Below are positions 11,338 through 23,400 of a stretch of DNA of 64,000 bases, one piece after another. Within the stretch, counting starts at the first letter, position 1; every line of letters starts with the position of its first letter. Made by a program: the position numbers and the translations under genes. The DNA is taken from NCBI GenBank assembly GCA_037693485.1, contig CM075354.1, positions 66,635,501 to 66,699,500 of the forward strand, in the 5' to 3' direction. Under the pieces are notes generated by a model. It was not told where the DNA came from and searched no databases. It saw only the letters and a program-made list of their open reading frames with translations. This stretch comes from Kitagawia praeruptora. Lineage: Eukaryota > Streptophyta > Magnoliopsida > Apiales > Apiaceae.

Positions 11338-11932
11338 ATGGGAGGCACAATACTTGACCGATGTAGCAAAATGGCCAAGAAGAGGTACGCCCGACAAGTC
11401 TACAATCTGTATCAACATACCGCCCAGGGCAAACAGCCACAGGCCATAATGTTTACCGAAGAGGATTACGAGGACGTCATCTGGCCCCATGAGGACCCTC
11501 TGGTAGTAAATCCGGTCATCGGGCAAAATAAGATATGGAAGGTTTTGATTGATGGAGGTAGTTCGGTCAACATTCTGTATCACCGAACCTATGAAAAGAT
11601 GCATCCTCGGATGACCCACCTTGACAGCTTTCCAAGCTATAGCTTCCATACCACATTTAAAGTTAAAGTTCCCCACCGATCAGGGTATCGGTGAAATGAA
11701 AGGAGACCAAAAAGCCACAAGAATCATTATATTGGAAGACCTTGACAAATCCGAGGACGGAACCAAAGACGAGGGCAGCAAGAAAAGATGCCACAATGAT
11801 CGGACAAATACCATCCATCACTCGATGAATATTGAGCTGGAAAAGTTTGGAGCCGATCTCTCAAACCCGATAGCCGAACCAGCAGTAGAGACCGAAGAGG
11901 TAGAATTATATTCTGGGTTTCAGGACGGATGA
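11338..11932 (+). pseudogene. Aspartic protease of element B, internally deleted
   Basis: The active-site motif IDGGSSVNILY is at about 11550-11580. Fifteen to twenty residues later the sequence jumps, with a frame change, to a region matching the end of the protease domain (frame from 11621: FQAIASIPHLKLKFPT). In element C about 75 residues separate the same landmarks, so roughly 60 residues including the flap are missing in B. The rest is the linker to RT and stops at 11930. An active enzyme would cut Gag-Pol; this one cannot fold normally. Confidence 0.75.
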
Positions 11933-12117
11933 TCCGCATCGGGAAAAACATGAGTGAAGATCTAAAGGCGAAAGTGATAGCAGTAATCCGAGAATATCAT
12001 GATGTGTTTGCCTGGGGACCCGGGGACATGCCCGGACTTGACCCGAGCATTGCTCAGCATAGTTTATATGTGAAAGAAGGGGCCAAACTAGTCAAACAGA
12101 AGAAATGAAATTTCGCC

Positions 12118-15102
12118 ATGGAGAGACAAAAGGTGATTCAGACAGAGGTAGAAAAACTCTTGGAAGCAGACTTTATCGAAGAAATCAAGTACCCCGAATG
12201 GTTGGCCAATGTGGTAGTGGTCAAAAAGGCAAACGGCAAATGGAGGATGTGCGTCGATTATACCGATCTCAATCTCGCCTATCCAAAGGACCACTATCCA
12301 CTTCCCAATATTGACCAGCTTTTTGATGCTACTTCGGGATATGAAATCCTGAGCTTCTTAGACGCCTTCTCTGGTTACCATCAAATCGCTATGAAATCTG
12401 AAGACATCCCCAAAACAGCATTCATTACTCCGAAAGGAACATACGCTTTCATTGTCATGCCTTTCGGTTTAAAGAACGCGGGGGCCACCTTTCAGAAGAT
12501 GATCAACAAGGTTTTTAGCAATCAGATCGGCAGAAATATGGAAAGTTACGTGGACGACATGATAGTGAAGTCTCTATTTCGGGATCACGCCGATGATCTA
12601 AGAGAGTGCTTCCAGACCCTGAGGAAAAATAACATGCGGATCAACCCGAACAAGTGTACGTTCGGGGCATTCAGCGGCAAGTTCCTAGGATATATGGTGA
12701 GTGCTCGGGGCATTGAGGCCAACCCAGAAAAGATAAGAGCAATAATCGACATGAAAACTCCGAAAACCATTCGGGACATTCAGAGACTGACAGGAAGATT
12801 GGCTGCCCTGAGAAGATTCATCTCCAAATCAGCCGATAAAGCTTTGCCTTTCTTCGAAGTATTGAAGGGTACGAAGACTTTCTCATGGGGTCTGCAATGC
12901 GGAAAAGCTTTCGAAGACATCAAGGAGTATTTAACGAAGGCTCCATTGCTAATGAGACCAGACCCACAAGAAACTTTACAGCTGTACTTGGCCGTGAATG
13001 ATCGGACCTTGGGGACCGTCTTAGTCAAACAACACAATGGAAACCAATATCCAGTTTTCTACATCAGCCACATGCTCAGGGAAGCAGAAACCAGATACCC
13101 GAATGCCAAAAAATTTGCTTACGGGTTGGTCATAGCCTCAAGGAAACTGAGACATTATTTCCAGGGGAGAACAATACAGGTCACGACCGATCAACCACTG
13201 AAAAAGATATTACAGAGATCCGAGGCTTCAAGCAGAGTTGTTGCCTGGGCCATCGAGTTGGGAGAATTCGACTTGGAGTATGTGCCGAGAACCGCGATAA
13301 AAGCACAAGCCCTAGCGGATTTCATAGTAGAATGTTCATTTGCCGGTTCAGAAGGGGTACAAGTGGAGGAAAAACTGATCCAAACCCCTAGAAAGTGGAA
13401 ATTGTTCGTGGATGGATCGGTGGCCGGGAGCAAATGCGGAGCAAGCCTAATTCTTACAAGCCCCGAAGGTTTCGAAATTTGTCAGGCCATCCGATTCACT
13501 TTCTCCCTAACCAATAACGAAGCTGAGTACGAAGCACTTCTGGCTGGGATGAACTTAGCAAAAAACCTTGAAGTCAGACACCTTCAGGTATTCAGCGATT
13601 CAATGCTGGTGGTAAAACATTTTTCAGGAGAATATGAACAAAGGGACGCCCGAACCAAAGCCTATGCAGCCAAGGTAAAAGCAAGCTCTCTTTCGTTCGA
13701 ATCCTTTGAATTAACCACCGTGGCCAGGGAAAACAACAGCCAGGCTAACGCCTTATCTCATTTGGCTTCGGTCGACACCAAAAACCTCACCGGCTCGATC
13801 TACCTGACAGAAGTAAAAATGTCCTCCATCGATAAAAAGGTCTGTTTCGAGATCCACCAGAGGATAGATTGGATGACTCCAATACGCCTGTTCCTAGAAA
13901 AAGGGACACTGCCGTTGGAAAAGACCGAGGCCCAAAAAATCAGAAATCGGGCCACCAAGTACACTATCATAGCAGGAAAAATGTACCGAAGATCGGTCAC
14001 CGAACCATTACTAAGATTCCTGACCCCTGAAGAACAAAAAACAGCTCTAGAAGCGGTTCACGAGGGAATATATGGGGAGCACTTGGCAGGCCGTTCACTG
14101 GCCTTTAAAATTCTAAGACAAGGATTTTTCTGGCCAACCTTGCGGGCCGATGTACTGAGTTATGCAAAGAAATGCAGGCAATGCCAACTCTTCAGCAATG
14201 TTCTGAAACAGCCTCCCGAAGAAATGGCTTCTGTCTTAAATCCCATTCCTTTCGCAATGTGGGCCGTGGACATTGTCGAAATTTTACCTACGAGCACCAA
14301 ACAAGCCAAATATTGCATAGTGGCAATCGATTACATGACCAAGTGGGTAGAAGCACGCCCTTTGTCCTCCATTACCGAAGAAGCTGCCAAAAAGTTTATG
14401 TTGGAACAAGTGATTGTCAGATTCGGGATTCCCAAAATCTGTGTGTCGGATAACGGGACACAGTTCATCGGAAAGAAATACAGGGAATTCCTAGCCTTCT
14501 TTGGTATCCAATAGAAATTCAGTTCGGTCGGTCACCCACAAGGGAATGGCGCGGTAGAAGCCGCAAACAGAGTCATTTTTGATGGGATAAAGAAGAGGCT
14601 CGGGGAAGCCAAAGGGTTATGGGCTGAAGAATTGCCCTATGTACTGTGGGCTTATCGCACCACACCAAGGTCTTCGACCGGAGAAACTCCTTTCAGTTTG
14701 GCATATGGTACCGATGCAATGGTCCCAGTGGAGGTCAGCCTAGAATCCTACCGAAGCGAAGTTTTCAACCTTGAAACAAACGAGTTGGGCCTCCGAGCTA
14801 ATACAGACTTATTGGAAGAAGCCCGAGAAGCAGCCCACCTGAGAAATGTCAAGTATCTACAGCAAACTGCTCAATACTATGACTCAGGAGTGAGAAAGAG
14901 GTCATTCAAAGTCGGGGACCTAGTCCTCCGAGAGTTAGCGACTTCTATGCCAAACAAGCAAGGGAAGCTTCAGCCAAACTGGGAAGGACCGTATGTGATC
15001 GTCCAAGTCATCCGGCCAGGGACTTACAAATTAACCGAAATGGATGGAAGTCCGATCAAAAACACATGGCATGCCTCCCGACTGAGGAAATTTTATCAGT
15101 AA
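12118..15102 (+). pseudogene. RT - RNase H - archaeal-type RNase H - integrase of element B
   Basis: One frame runs nearly 3 kb with a single TAG at 14512. RT carries the active site YVDDM (residues 144-148 from 12118). The Ty3-type RNase H follows (TDQPLKK and the ADFIVECS border). Then comes the archaeal-type RNase H with FVDGS, NNEAEYEALLAG and FSDS; its last catalytic Asp is Asn (codon 13747, ANALSHL instead of ADALS). Integrase has the zinc finger (HEGIYGEHLAG...CRQCQLF), first Asp (AVDIVE) and second Asp (SDNGTQF). The stop falls before the catalytic Glu (NGAVEAANR). No chromodomain is seen; the C-terminus ends in the Tat-typical LRKFYQ. ATG 12118 was chosen as the first Met before RT; the natural polyprotein starts upstream. 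Confidence 0.92.
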
Positions 15103-15915
15103 GCTTTCCACGAAATAATTCAATTGCTTGTTTACTATGTAAAGTCAATTTGATTATCAATAAAAGCTCGACTATTTCGTCCAATTTATGCTTTCATCGA
15201 CCGAATAACCCGAATGGCTAAAGTACAATTTAGTTGGGCACTAAAATCCCCGAATACAAGTCCTAGTTCGTCCGAAAGGTCTTCGGGAGGCAGATTTCGC
15301 CCAAAACCGAAAGACAGGACCTTCGGCCAAAACTGCTACTTGGGGGCAACAAGGCATCGCGGTCCGAAGAGGCTCGGCCCGAATAAAATTCCGAAAATTA
15401 CTCAAGTAAGGAAAATCAACGAAATATTTCGATTTTCCGAGTATTACTTCGGGTATAGGAACTACATAGCCGAAAAAGGCCAAAAAATTACTCAAGGAAA
15501 ATCAATGAAATATTTCAATTTTCCGAGTATTACTTCGGGTATAGGAACTACATAGCCGAAAAAGGCCAAAAAATTACTCAAGTAAGGAAAATTAACGAAA
15601 TACTTCGAGTTTCCGAGTATTACTTCGAGTATAAGAACTACATAGCCGGAAGATGGCTACAAAAATACAAAATTTGTTCAGGCAAAAAAAAAAGTGAATC
15701 ACATAGCCTAAAAACCTCTATGAGGATGGCCAAAAAAGTGAAACTTTATTCGGACAAAAGGAATACAAGTAAAGTTTGAAATTCCGAAGACTGCATATGC
15801 ATAGGAAAAGTAAATATTACCCAATAGAGAAAATTGCCCGAAGGCTTTAATTCCATTATATATATTAAAAAATTACAAAAAAGCCCGAAAGCAGGAAAAT
15901 ACATTCGGAATAAAA
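15103..15915 (+). repeat. 3' non-coding zone of B with ~85-90-bp tandem repeats
   Basis: A unit containing TCCGAGTATTACTTCGGGTA and AACTACATAGCCG repeats about three times between 15398 and 15660; the ATTACTCAAG starts are at 15398, 15488 and 15573. Just upstream (15280-15390) is a block of the type AAAGGTCTTCGGGAGGCAGA...CTTGGGGGCAACAAGGC. The block and one repeat unit recur at about 16990-17240, so this region was duplicated with the antisense exons beside it. Confidence 0.75.
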
Positions 15916-16626
15916 CTAAAGAGCTACATCTGCATCATTCGGATCGGAATGCGTTTGGCCTAGCTCCTTCTTCCAAGTTTCCATCCAGCCAAGTATACCC
16001 TCCGTATCGGACATCATCTTGTCATTATGATCCCACAAGTCCTTATTTTCACGGATGAGATCGGCATTCTGAGCCCGAACGGCGGCGAGCTGGCACTTCA
16101 ACTCCTCGATCTCCCTCTCCAACGAAGGAATCGTCTCCTTGATCTGCCTTCCCTGGTGATAAAGCAGAAGGTCCTGATCCTTCACCTTGTCGGATACGGA
16201 AGCAGCCCAAGGTGTTGCCTGAAAAGAAAAAAATTCTAATTATAAAATCATGTGAAAAACAAGAGGAATATCTACAAAACAAAAAATTCCTTACCAGTGA
16301 AAGATGCCCCAAGAGATTGGCGGTGGCTTCGACCGGATCCGCCAGTTCATACAAAGAGCGGTCCTTCGGCAGGATAAAAACCTGACAAAGGTCCCCACCT
16401 ACCTTCTTCGAGGAAACCGAAGCAGGGGACCCAAAAGAGTCTGACTCCATAATAGACCAGGAAGGCCGATAGGAGTTCATCCCATGAGTCTCTACCCTGC
16501 CCTTCTTCTCCGGAATGTTGCCCAGAGCAGGAGAAGTTTGGGATGAAGTAGAAACAGTAGCAGAGGTCTTCTTCATCTGGGCACACCTTTCCTCCGCCCT
16601 TTTCCTCATTTCAGAACGACTTGACA
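15916..16626 (-). CDS. B antisense unit 2: spliced coiled-coil protein, 205 aa, intact
   Basis: On the minus strand the start is ATG 16609. Exon A (16295-16626) ends at GTAAGG, intron 16219-16294 ends TTTTCAG, and exon B (15916-16218) ends in a stop. The coding part is 105 codons plus 100 codons, and the phase is kept through the splice with no lesion. Exon A is a Ser/Thr-rich linker with RPSWSIMESDSFGSPA and GHLSL. Exon B opens TPWAASVSDKVKDQ and continues as a coiled coil (EREIEELKCQLAAVRAQNADLIRENKDL). A leader intron (16627-16701, GTAAGT...CCAG) and a TATA box precede it. It is a diverged copy of exons 2-3 of antisense unit 1 and lacks the N-terminal PF04195-like domain. Its function is unknown; pairing with the larger protein through the coiled coil is inference. 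Confidence 0.65.
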
Positions 16627-16805
16627 CTGGAATAAAAAAAAGGAACAAGCATTAGGAAAAGAGAGGAAATCAAATACAGAAACTGAAGATCTGAAACTTA
16701 CTGATTATCTGCGAAAAAAAAAAGACTGAAGATCAACGGCTGTTCTCGTGCTGATTATAAGAGAAGGAGAAAAATCTGGGACGTGAATGAAGTTGATGTT
16801 ACTTT

Positions 16806-16818
16806 CTTTATACTTATA
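16806..16818 (-). promoter_or_regulatory. TATA region of B antisense unit 2
   Basis: The minus strand reads CTTTATAAGTATAAAG, about 105 bases upstream of the leader splice donor at 16701. Confidence 0.5.
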
Positions 16819-16819
16819 A

Positions 16820-17667
16820 AGAAAATCAACGGTCAGAATTTAATGTCACTTCAAAACCCCCTCCTAAGATGCAGACACGTGTCCGCCAAAGAAAGGAGCG
16901 GTCAAACTGCCATTAAATAGGAGCGAAAGGCTAAGAGTCTCGATGTTCAAAAAATAAAGGAAAAAAGGGAGAGTATTCACCAAGACACAAGTCCCAGTTT
17001 GCCCAAAGGTCTTCGAGAGGCAGATTTCGCCGGAAACCGAATCACAAGACCTTCGGCCAAAACTGCGACTTGGGGGCAACAAGGCATTGCAGTCCGAAGA
17101 GGCTCGGCCACGATGCAGTGGAAATTCCGAAAATTACTCCGAAGTAAGGAAAACTTACGAGATACTTCGATTTTCCGAATATTACTTCGAGTATAGGAAC
17201 TACATGGCCGAGAAACCTCAAAGAGGATGGCCAAAAAATTACAAAAATCCGGGTACGGTGATCCGAAGAGGTCCCTACCCGAAGAAATGAAAATTCTGAA
17301 AGTTCGCTCAGTTCCGGAAATTCTGAAGATTACTCCAAGGAAAAATTACTTCGAGTATAAAAAAGACCGAAGTCAAAGTTTACAAGTCAAAGTTCACTTG
17401 GGATAATACGAGTTATCTTAAAAGTGACTCATTAATATTCGGAAGATTATTCGGAAAATCACTACCAGACGAAGAGTTATTCGGATACAGCTTTATGATT
17501 GTAAAGCAAAAAAGCAAAGAAAATCTACTCTAAAGCAAATTACTTGAAAAAGTACTGCAAAATATATTCATTGCCCGAAGGCAACAGTTTGGGAAGCATT
17601 ACAAAAAAAGCCCGAAGGCAAAGTTACATCACAAGCCCGAAGGCGTAGAGTTCATTACAAATTTAAA
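16820..17667. other. Spacer between the two antisense units of B
   Basis: Non-coding. It contains the second copy of the AAAGGTCTTCG...CTTGGGGGCAACAAGGC block (about 16995-17110), one diverged 85-90-bp repeat (about 17125-17240), and further CCGAAG-rich sequence down to the end of antisense unit 1. Confidence 0.6.
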
Positions 17668-19378
17668 TTATTCAGAAGCGGGATCCGAAGAAACAACTAT
17701 GGTAAAAAGGATTTGCTTATAATCAAGGCCAGCCTTGTGAGCGGCAATGACAGCATCATCGTATCCTATGGTAAAACCCCTGTCCTCGGATCGGGAGATG
17801 ATCTTCCTCGCCTTCTTCAGATCTCTCTTCAAGCGGCGCAGCTCCAATCGGTCGGCCTCCTTGGCTTCGGTCCATTTCTGCTTTTCTCCGACCAAGGCAT
17901 CGTTCCGAAGGATGAGATCGGCTTTTTCTTGCTAAAGAAGACCTTCTTTCCGTTGAGACTCTACCAGAAGATCCTCGGCCTTCTTTGCTTGGAGTTCCAA
18001 AGGATCAACTTTACCCTTTAGAGAGCCGATCTCCGCCTTCAGTCCCCGAATGATGACAGCCTGATCTTTGACCATGGCGGTCACAGCTGCAGCCCAGGGA
18101 ACGGCCTGATCATAAAAAGCATTAGTACAAAATTAAAAAAAAACAAGAAAAAAAGATATCTGCTGAAGAAAAATTTACCAAGCTAAGGTGCCCCAGCATG
18201 TTTTCACAAGCTTCCACAGTTGGAGCTTCATCATAGACAGGGCGATCGGCTGAAAGAATGAAGGAACTGCACAAGTCTTGGCAAAGCTCCTTGGCAGGCT
18301 TCGGGGCAGGAGCACCAAAAGAATCGGTGTCCACTACTCCCCAAAAGGGTCGATAAGTCTTCAAGGTCGGAACAGAGTCTTCGGTCTTCCTCTTCTTCTC
18401 AGAGACACCCCCTTCCACAACAGGAAGCTCCTTAGGAGCTGCAATCACAATAGCACCAGCCGAAGCCTCTACCTGTTCGGTCTGCATCGGCGAGGCCTCA
18501 ACCAGAGGCGTTTTCGCCACAAGGGGAGATATGGTAGATGAGGCCGAAGAAGAACCTCCGGAACCACTAGCAAGAGAATCCTTCCTTTCGGCCGCCCTTC
18601 TCCTCATATCAGCTGCCGCAGACACTGAAACAAACAAAGCAAAAGTCAGCTAATGGAGAAAATGTACAAGGCAGAAAAATAAAAACATTTTGAAGTACCC
18701 ATCATATTCCTTAGCCAAGTCCCATCTCGGGTAGTGGCTAAAGAGAGTTTATTTTCGGGCTCCAAGGGGGTATTGAGTTTCCGATACAGAAGTTTCTCAT
18801 CATCCGAAAGAGCCCTCAGCTTAACCCTTTCGGGCGGATCAACTTTCCTCCATTCCGAGAACCTGGAGAGAGCAGGCCCGACAACGTAGCACCAATGGCT
18901 GTGAGTCTTTTTATTACTGGAATTGGTGGCTGCCCACTCAGAACGACCTGTTCTTCGGGTAATGTTGTAAAAACCCAAGGATTTGGCATTCTTTCGGAAA
19001 TCGTAATGATGCTAGAAGAGAACCGACAAAGGAGGCACTTCGTGCTATAAACATCAGTACTGAAAGGTGTTCATATGAATGAAGGGGAATCGAAGGACAC
19101 AATAAAATGCAATTTCTGATATGCCAACAGCGATCTCCTCGGGTTGATCTCCGATCGACATGCCCGGAGTATCATATATACGATATGTGCCATCGGGAAG
19201 AATACATCGGAAACCCTCTGGAAAGTCATATTTGCTCTCCAAGGCATTTACATCGTCCTGCTCCAAAACAGAGGACATATTCGCAGCAGGGTATTCGGTA
19301 CTATCCCCAAAGAGGAAAGTGGGGACATGGCCCACGGCATGACCCGAAGGACCTGGCTTTGGTGTTGACATTCTGAAT
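17668..19378 (-). pseudogene. B antisense unit 1: spliced gypsy-type putative transposase-like ORF, decayed
   Basis: Minus-strand gene with ATG 19371. A leader intron (19379-19674, GTAAGT...TTTCCAG) joins six bases before the ATG. Coding exon 1 (18699-19378) begins MSTPKPGPSG; it stops at about 19054 and resumes in another phase (SLGFYNITRRTG, then HSHWCYVVGP). Most of the hydrophobic core present in element C's homologue is missing, so it is deleted as well as frameshifted. Exon 2 (18179-18624) is a Ser/Ala-rich linker. Exon 3 (17668-18105) is a coiled coil with an in-frame TAG at 17932-17934. The introns have GT-AG ends. The Tat antisense ORF (PF04195-like) is known from related plant elements; its role is not established. 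Confidence 0.65.
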
Positions 19379-19800
19379 CTGGAAAAGAAGACAAAACAGT
19401 CATTAGCCCAATACTCGGGGATAAGAAGAAAAGAAAAAAGACAAGTAAACAGACTACAAAGCCGAAAGAAATCCCCGAGTACAAACAGACTAACGACAAA
19501 TCCAAGAAGAAATAAAGGCTACTACGAAAGAAGTTCTTGGGTTACGCAAAGGATTAAGGAGCAAGGACGAAGGGTTCCGACGAAATTACTCAGTAAATCA
19601 AAAGCATCTCTCAAGAAAGAATATATGTGTGCATATACATTAAAAATAGCAAAATGCGAGAAAAAGAAACTTACTTGTTGAAGATGCTTGCTGAAGACAA
19701 AAATCAATGCCTGAAGAATAAGAAACCGTTGATTACTCCGAGAGTTCGCACAAAAAAGATCCAGAGAGCAAATAGAGCAAACAAGTTACAAAGACTCAAA

Positions 19801-19808
19801 TATATATA
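19801..19808 (-). promoter_or_regulatory. TATA box of B antisense unit 1
   Basis: TATATATA on the minus strand, about 125 bases upstream of the leader intron donor (19674) and 200 bases inside the 3' LTR border. Confidence 0.5.
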
Positions 19809-19993
19809 CAGAAATGGACGGCTGAGATGAATAGACGATTCAATATCCTTACCTCGGATGACGACACGTGGAGAACCGTTTAAACAAAAGAGGTGTAAAT
19901 TGAATACAACTATCGCCTCAAAAGACGCGCCCATACCGATCGATTGGATTCCTCGGTCAGCAGTGGACTTCGGTCTCATCTCCGAACCGACCG

Positions 19994-20006
19994 AAGCCCG
20001 GGGACA
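19994..20006 (+). other. Polypurine tract of B
   Basis: GAAGCCCGGGGACA directly precedes the 3' LTR at 20007. It is short and interrupted by pyrimidines, but it is the only purine-rich run at the border. Confidence 0.55.
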
Positions 20007-20431
20007 TGTCAGGTGGCTCGAATATAATAAGCATGAGGCCCAATCCAATAAGCCTTTTGGGCTCACTACTCGCCAAGCCCACCGATCGGCCCAACCAAAG
20101 AACGCTAAAGAAACTGATGACCGTTGTCAGTGTAACGCTTAAACATTCAACACCCTCCATAACTGAGAATCAAAGATCATCCAATGGCACTACTCTGGAG
20201 CACAATATAAATAGACTCCACTGCCAGGTGAAAAACACACAATCACACACCCTGAGACACATTGATTTACATAAGGCTTTACGTTTACGTTTCCACCACA
20301 GTCTTACTGATTCTCACACCGGAGGTGAATCGGGGGTTAATACCCTCGCATTCTTCTCCTTGCAGGAGCTACCGAAGCTTGTTCCTCGTTCATTAGGGGC
20401 AGGTCAGCCAAGCATAAACTCAGCTCTGACA
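20007..20431 (+). repeat. 3' LTR of element B (425 bp)
   Basis: Matches 9370-9795 with 10 transitions, no transversions and one 1-base gap. It is followed by the CATTT duplication at 20432-20436. Confidence 0.95.
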
Positions 20432-20436
20432 CATTT

Positions 20437-23400
20437 GATATTACTGAATCTATTGTTAGTTCAGTACTTCACTTACCTGTTAGTATGAACTTTGAGAATG
20501 TACCATCTGATGATGATGTTAAAACTATGTTAGCTGAGTTAGGTTATTCTGGACCTTTAGATAACATGAGCCAGTTAAATAGATCTTTTTTTAGGAAAGA
20601 ATGGTCTTTCTTCTTTGATCAAATTGATAAATGTTTTACTGGTAAATGTAGTTCTTTTCAGCAAATTACTTTTGTTACTTCACATATTGCTTATAGTTTG
20701 CTTTATGACAGAGTAATTAACATTGGTCACATTATCTTAAGTCAGATGTGTATCAAACTTGGGTCAAGAGATCAAAACAGGAAAATGGTTTATTATCATA
20801 GATTTATGCAAATGTTTATTAACCATTTTATTCCTGATGTTGAAGCTAGATTTGGTAGGGAACATTGTGTTTCTTCTTATGTACAGCAAAAGAGAATTTT
20901 CTCTGACATTACAAAGAAGGACAATGAAAAGAATCTAGATGAAATACCTGCAATTTATTATCCACATCATTTTCAGGTAATTCTTCAAACTCATCTTCCT
21001 ACTCTCTACAATTCTTCTTTCTTTTGTGGTGAAATGGCTCAGGAATCTCAATTGGAGGAGAACCCCCCTGTGTCTACCTAAGTAGCCCAAAACATTATAG
21101 TCTCTGAAACAATTCAAGAAATAAAGTTTGATCAACAGCCTATTGTTTCAAAGAAACCAACCTCTGGTGTTTCTCAAAAGACATCAGTTGTAAGGAAGAG
21201 AAGATTTGTTGTGTCAAGTAGTAGTAGTAGTTCTAGTGAAGATGATGATAATATAACTCTTGCTGAGAGAGAAGAATTGAAGGTTGCAATTCAACTTTCT
21301 AAGCTAGGACAAAGAGATGAAGCACCTAGTCACAGCAAGGCTGCAGTCTCTCAAAAGGCTGTAGTACTTAAAAAGGGAAAACAGTTACTGGATACTGTCT
21401 CTCAAAAGACTGTGTCTATTGAAAAAGGATCTCATCCCAAGATCACTTCTTTGTCTACACCTCTTGAGTCTTCTCAGGATAAATCTTTTGTTCACTATAC
21501 CAGGAGAACAAGGAGAAAGATTCAATTGTCACCTACACACACAGAGTCTAGTCCTACTAATATCATGCAGGTCTCTACAAATGAAGCTACAATCAAGTCA
21601 GCAAATGACTATAGAGATCATGATAGTGATTCTTCATGGGAAACTACATTATCATACAGACTGGCTATGGGAGTTATTTCTATCAAAGTAAAGCTGTCAA
21701 GGCCTATTCTAGATTTTCTAATTGGAAGAGTACCAAAACTTTCATTTCCAGAAGAGTATGGACTTCTACATCAGAGACTTGACTTAATGAAGATGAACTT
21801 CTATGTATCTGTCAGAAGACAATTAGTCAAGAAATTTGGACTCTCAAAGCATGTTGCACTTCAATTATTTCATGCATATTTATTTGACAAGGATGTCATT
21901 ATTGAAGATGCTTCAGCTCAAGGTGAACAACAGGAGGAAGTAGCTAGAGAAAAGCAGTCAGCAGAAGATATTATTGCACCAGTGGTGAATAGTAGGACAG
22001 ATCAGATCACAGTCACTGCAACACAAGAACCATCTAGTCAGAGGTTGGATGACTCAGGAACTGTGATAGCTGATGCTGAAAGGTCTTCTATGATGACTGA
22101 AATTGCAAGTGAGAAACCTTATGATATGGGAGGAATAACTTTGACTGATTTTCTTGAAGATCAAACAAATATTGTTCAGTCAGAGTCTATCTACCTTGAG
22201 GGTGTGTCTCAGCAAACAACAGTTAAGGATGGTAACATACTAACTGTGGTGTCTAATGAAGTATTACTGAAGACATCAGAGTCTAGTAGAGAACCTGAAA
22301 GTGGTATACTAGAGCCTGTAGTCTTTGGAAGGAAAGAAGATGATTGTCAGGATTCAGAGACTATAGCAGCTCACTCCTTGGAGAAAACCTCAAGCCCCTT
22401 GCCAAATGAGGAACCCTCTCTCCATGTGAGTTCAGGTATAAAAACTTCTTCTATACTCTATTTTTCTGTAGGTCATGAGAGCACTTATCCAAATTTGAGT
22501 GATACACTTGAAAAGATGGATATTGATCCACAATCTGAGAGGCTGGCTCCTGACCAGGCAAAAGGTGAGGTAGAAAGAGTGTTGACTTTAGATAGTTAAA
22601 GTGAGAATGAGGGTATGAATGATCAACTCCATAGTGAGGGAGAGAAAATTAGGAAACCATCGTTTGATTTCTGGGATCAGGTTTTTCCTGAATCTTGGTC
22701 TGACAATCTTGGTATGGATGCTGGTACTTATTCATTTATCAAGATGTATCAGAAGAATGACCTAGCACATCATAATGCAAAGCCAGAGGTTAAAGCTTAG
22801 CAGCAAAAAGAGAGGCTTGCAGGAATCATTAACAGAAGAGGTGCCCGGATAAAACAATCTCTTGATACATATGTACCAGATGAAGTTCCTAATGATCCAA
22901 GTGTTCCTTTGTATGTACTTCCAATATCAGCTCGAATTGAGACATCAACAGTCTCTGATCAATCTAAAGAGGAGTCAGGATTTGAAGATGTTAGTACACA
23001 GAATACTAGTGAAGGAGAAGATTATCATATTGCAGCTTCAGATCAGAAAGATGAAGATGTTTGTAACTCTACTCGAGTATTATTACTTGAATATCATTCA
23101 ACACAGGCAACTTCTTCTACAAGACATGAATCTGAAAATATTCCAAACACTTCCAATATTGAAGTCAATTCTGAAGTTTTACAAGACATTCAGAAATCTC
23201 AAGTTGAAATTCAATCAAGACTTCAAATAATTGAAGATAACCAAGTCACAATTATGGAAAATCAAGCAGTTTTGATGAATCTCATTTGTTCTGTTTCTGA
23301 ATCTCTTGGAATCAATGTTGCTGATGTCAAAAAGGGGGAGATAAAGACGATTCAAAGACAACAACAACAACACCAGACTGGAGGAGATAAAGAGTATCAG

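Larger units (their letters stand above)
9370..20431 (+). mobile_element. Element B: complete Tat-lineage Ty3/gypsy retrotransposon
   Basis: LTRs at 9370-9795 and 20007-20431 start TGTCA and end TGACA. CATTT flanks both sides (9365-9369 and 20432-20436), a perfect 5-bp target duplication. The interior runs PBS, gag, PR, RT, RNase H, second archaeal-type RNase H, integrase, then a long 3' non-coding zone with minus-strand genes. Two RNases H, no chromodomain and antisense ORFs indicate the Tat lineage. The LTRs differ at 10 of about 425 aligned bases plus one indel, and all 10 are transitions. Confidence 0.93.
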
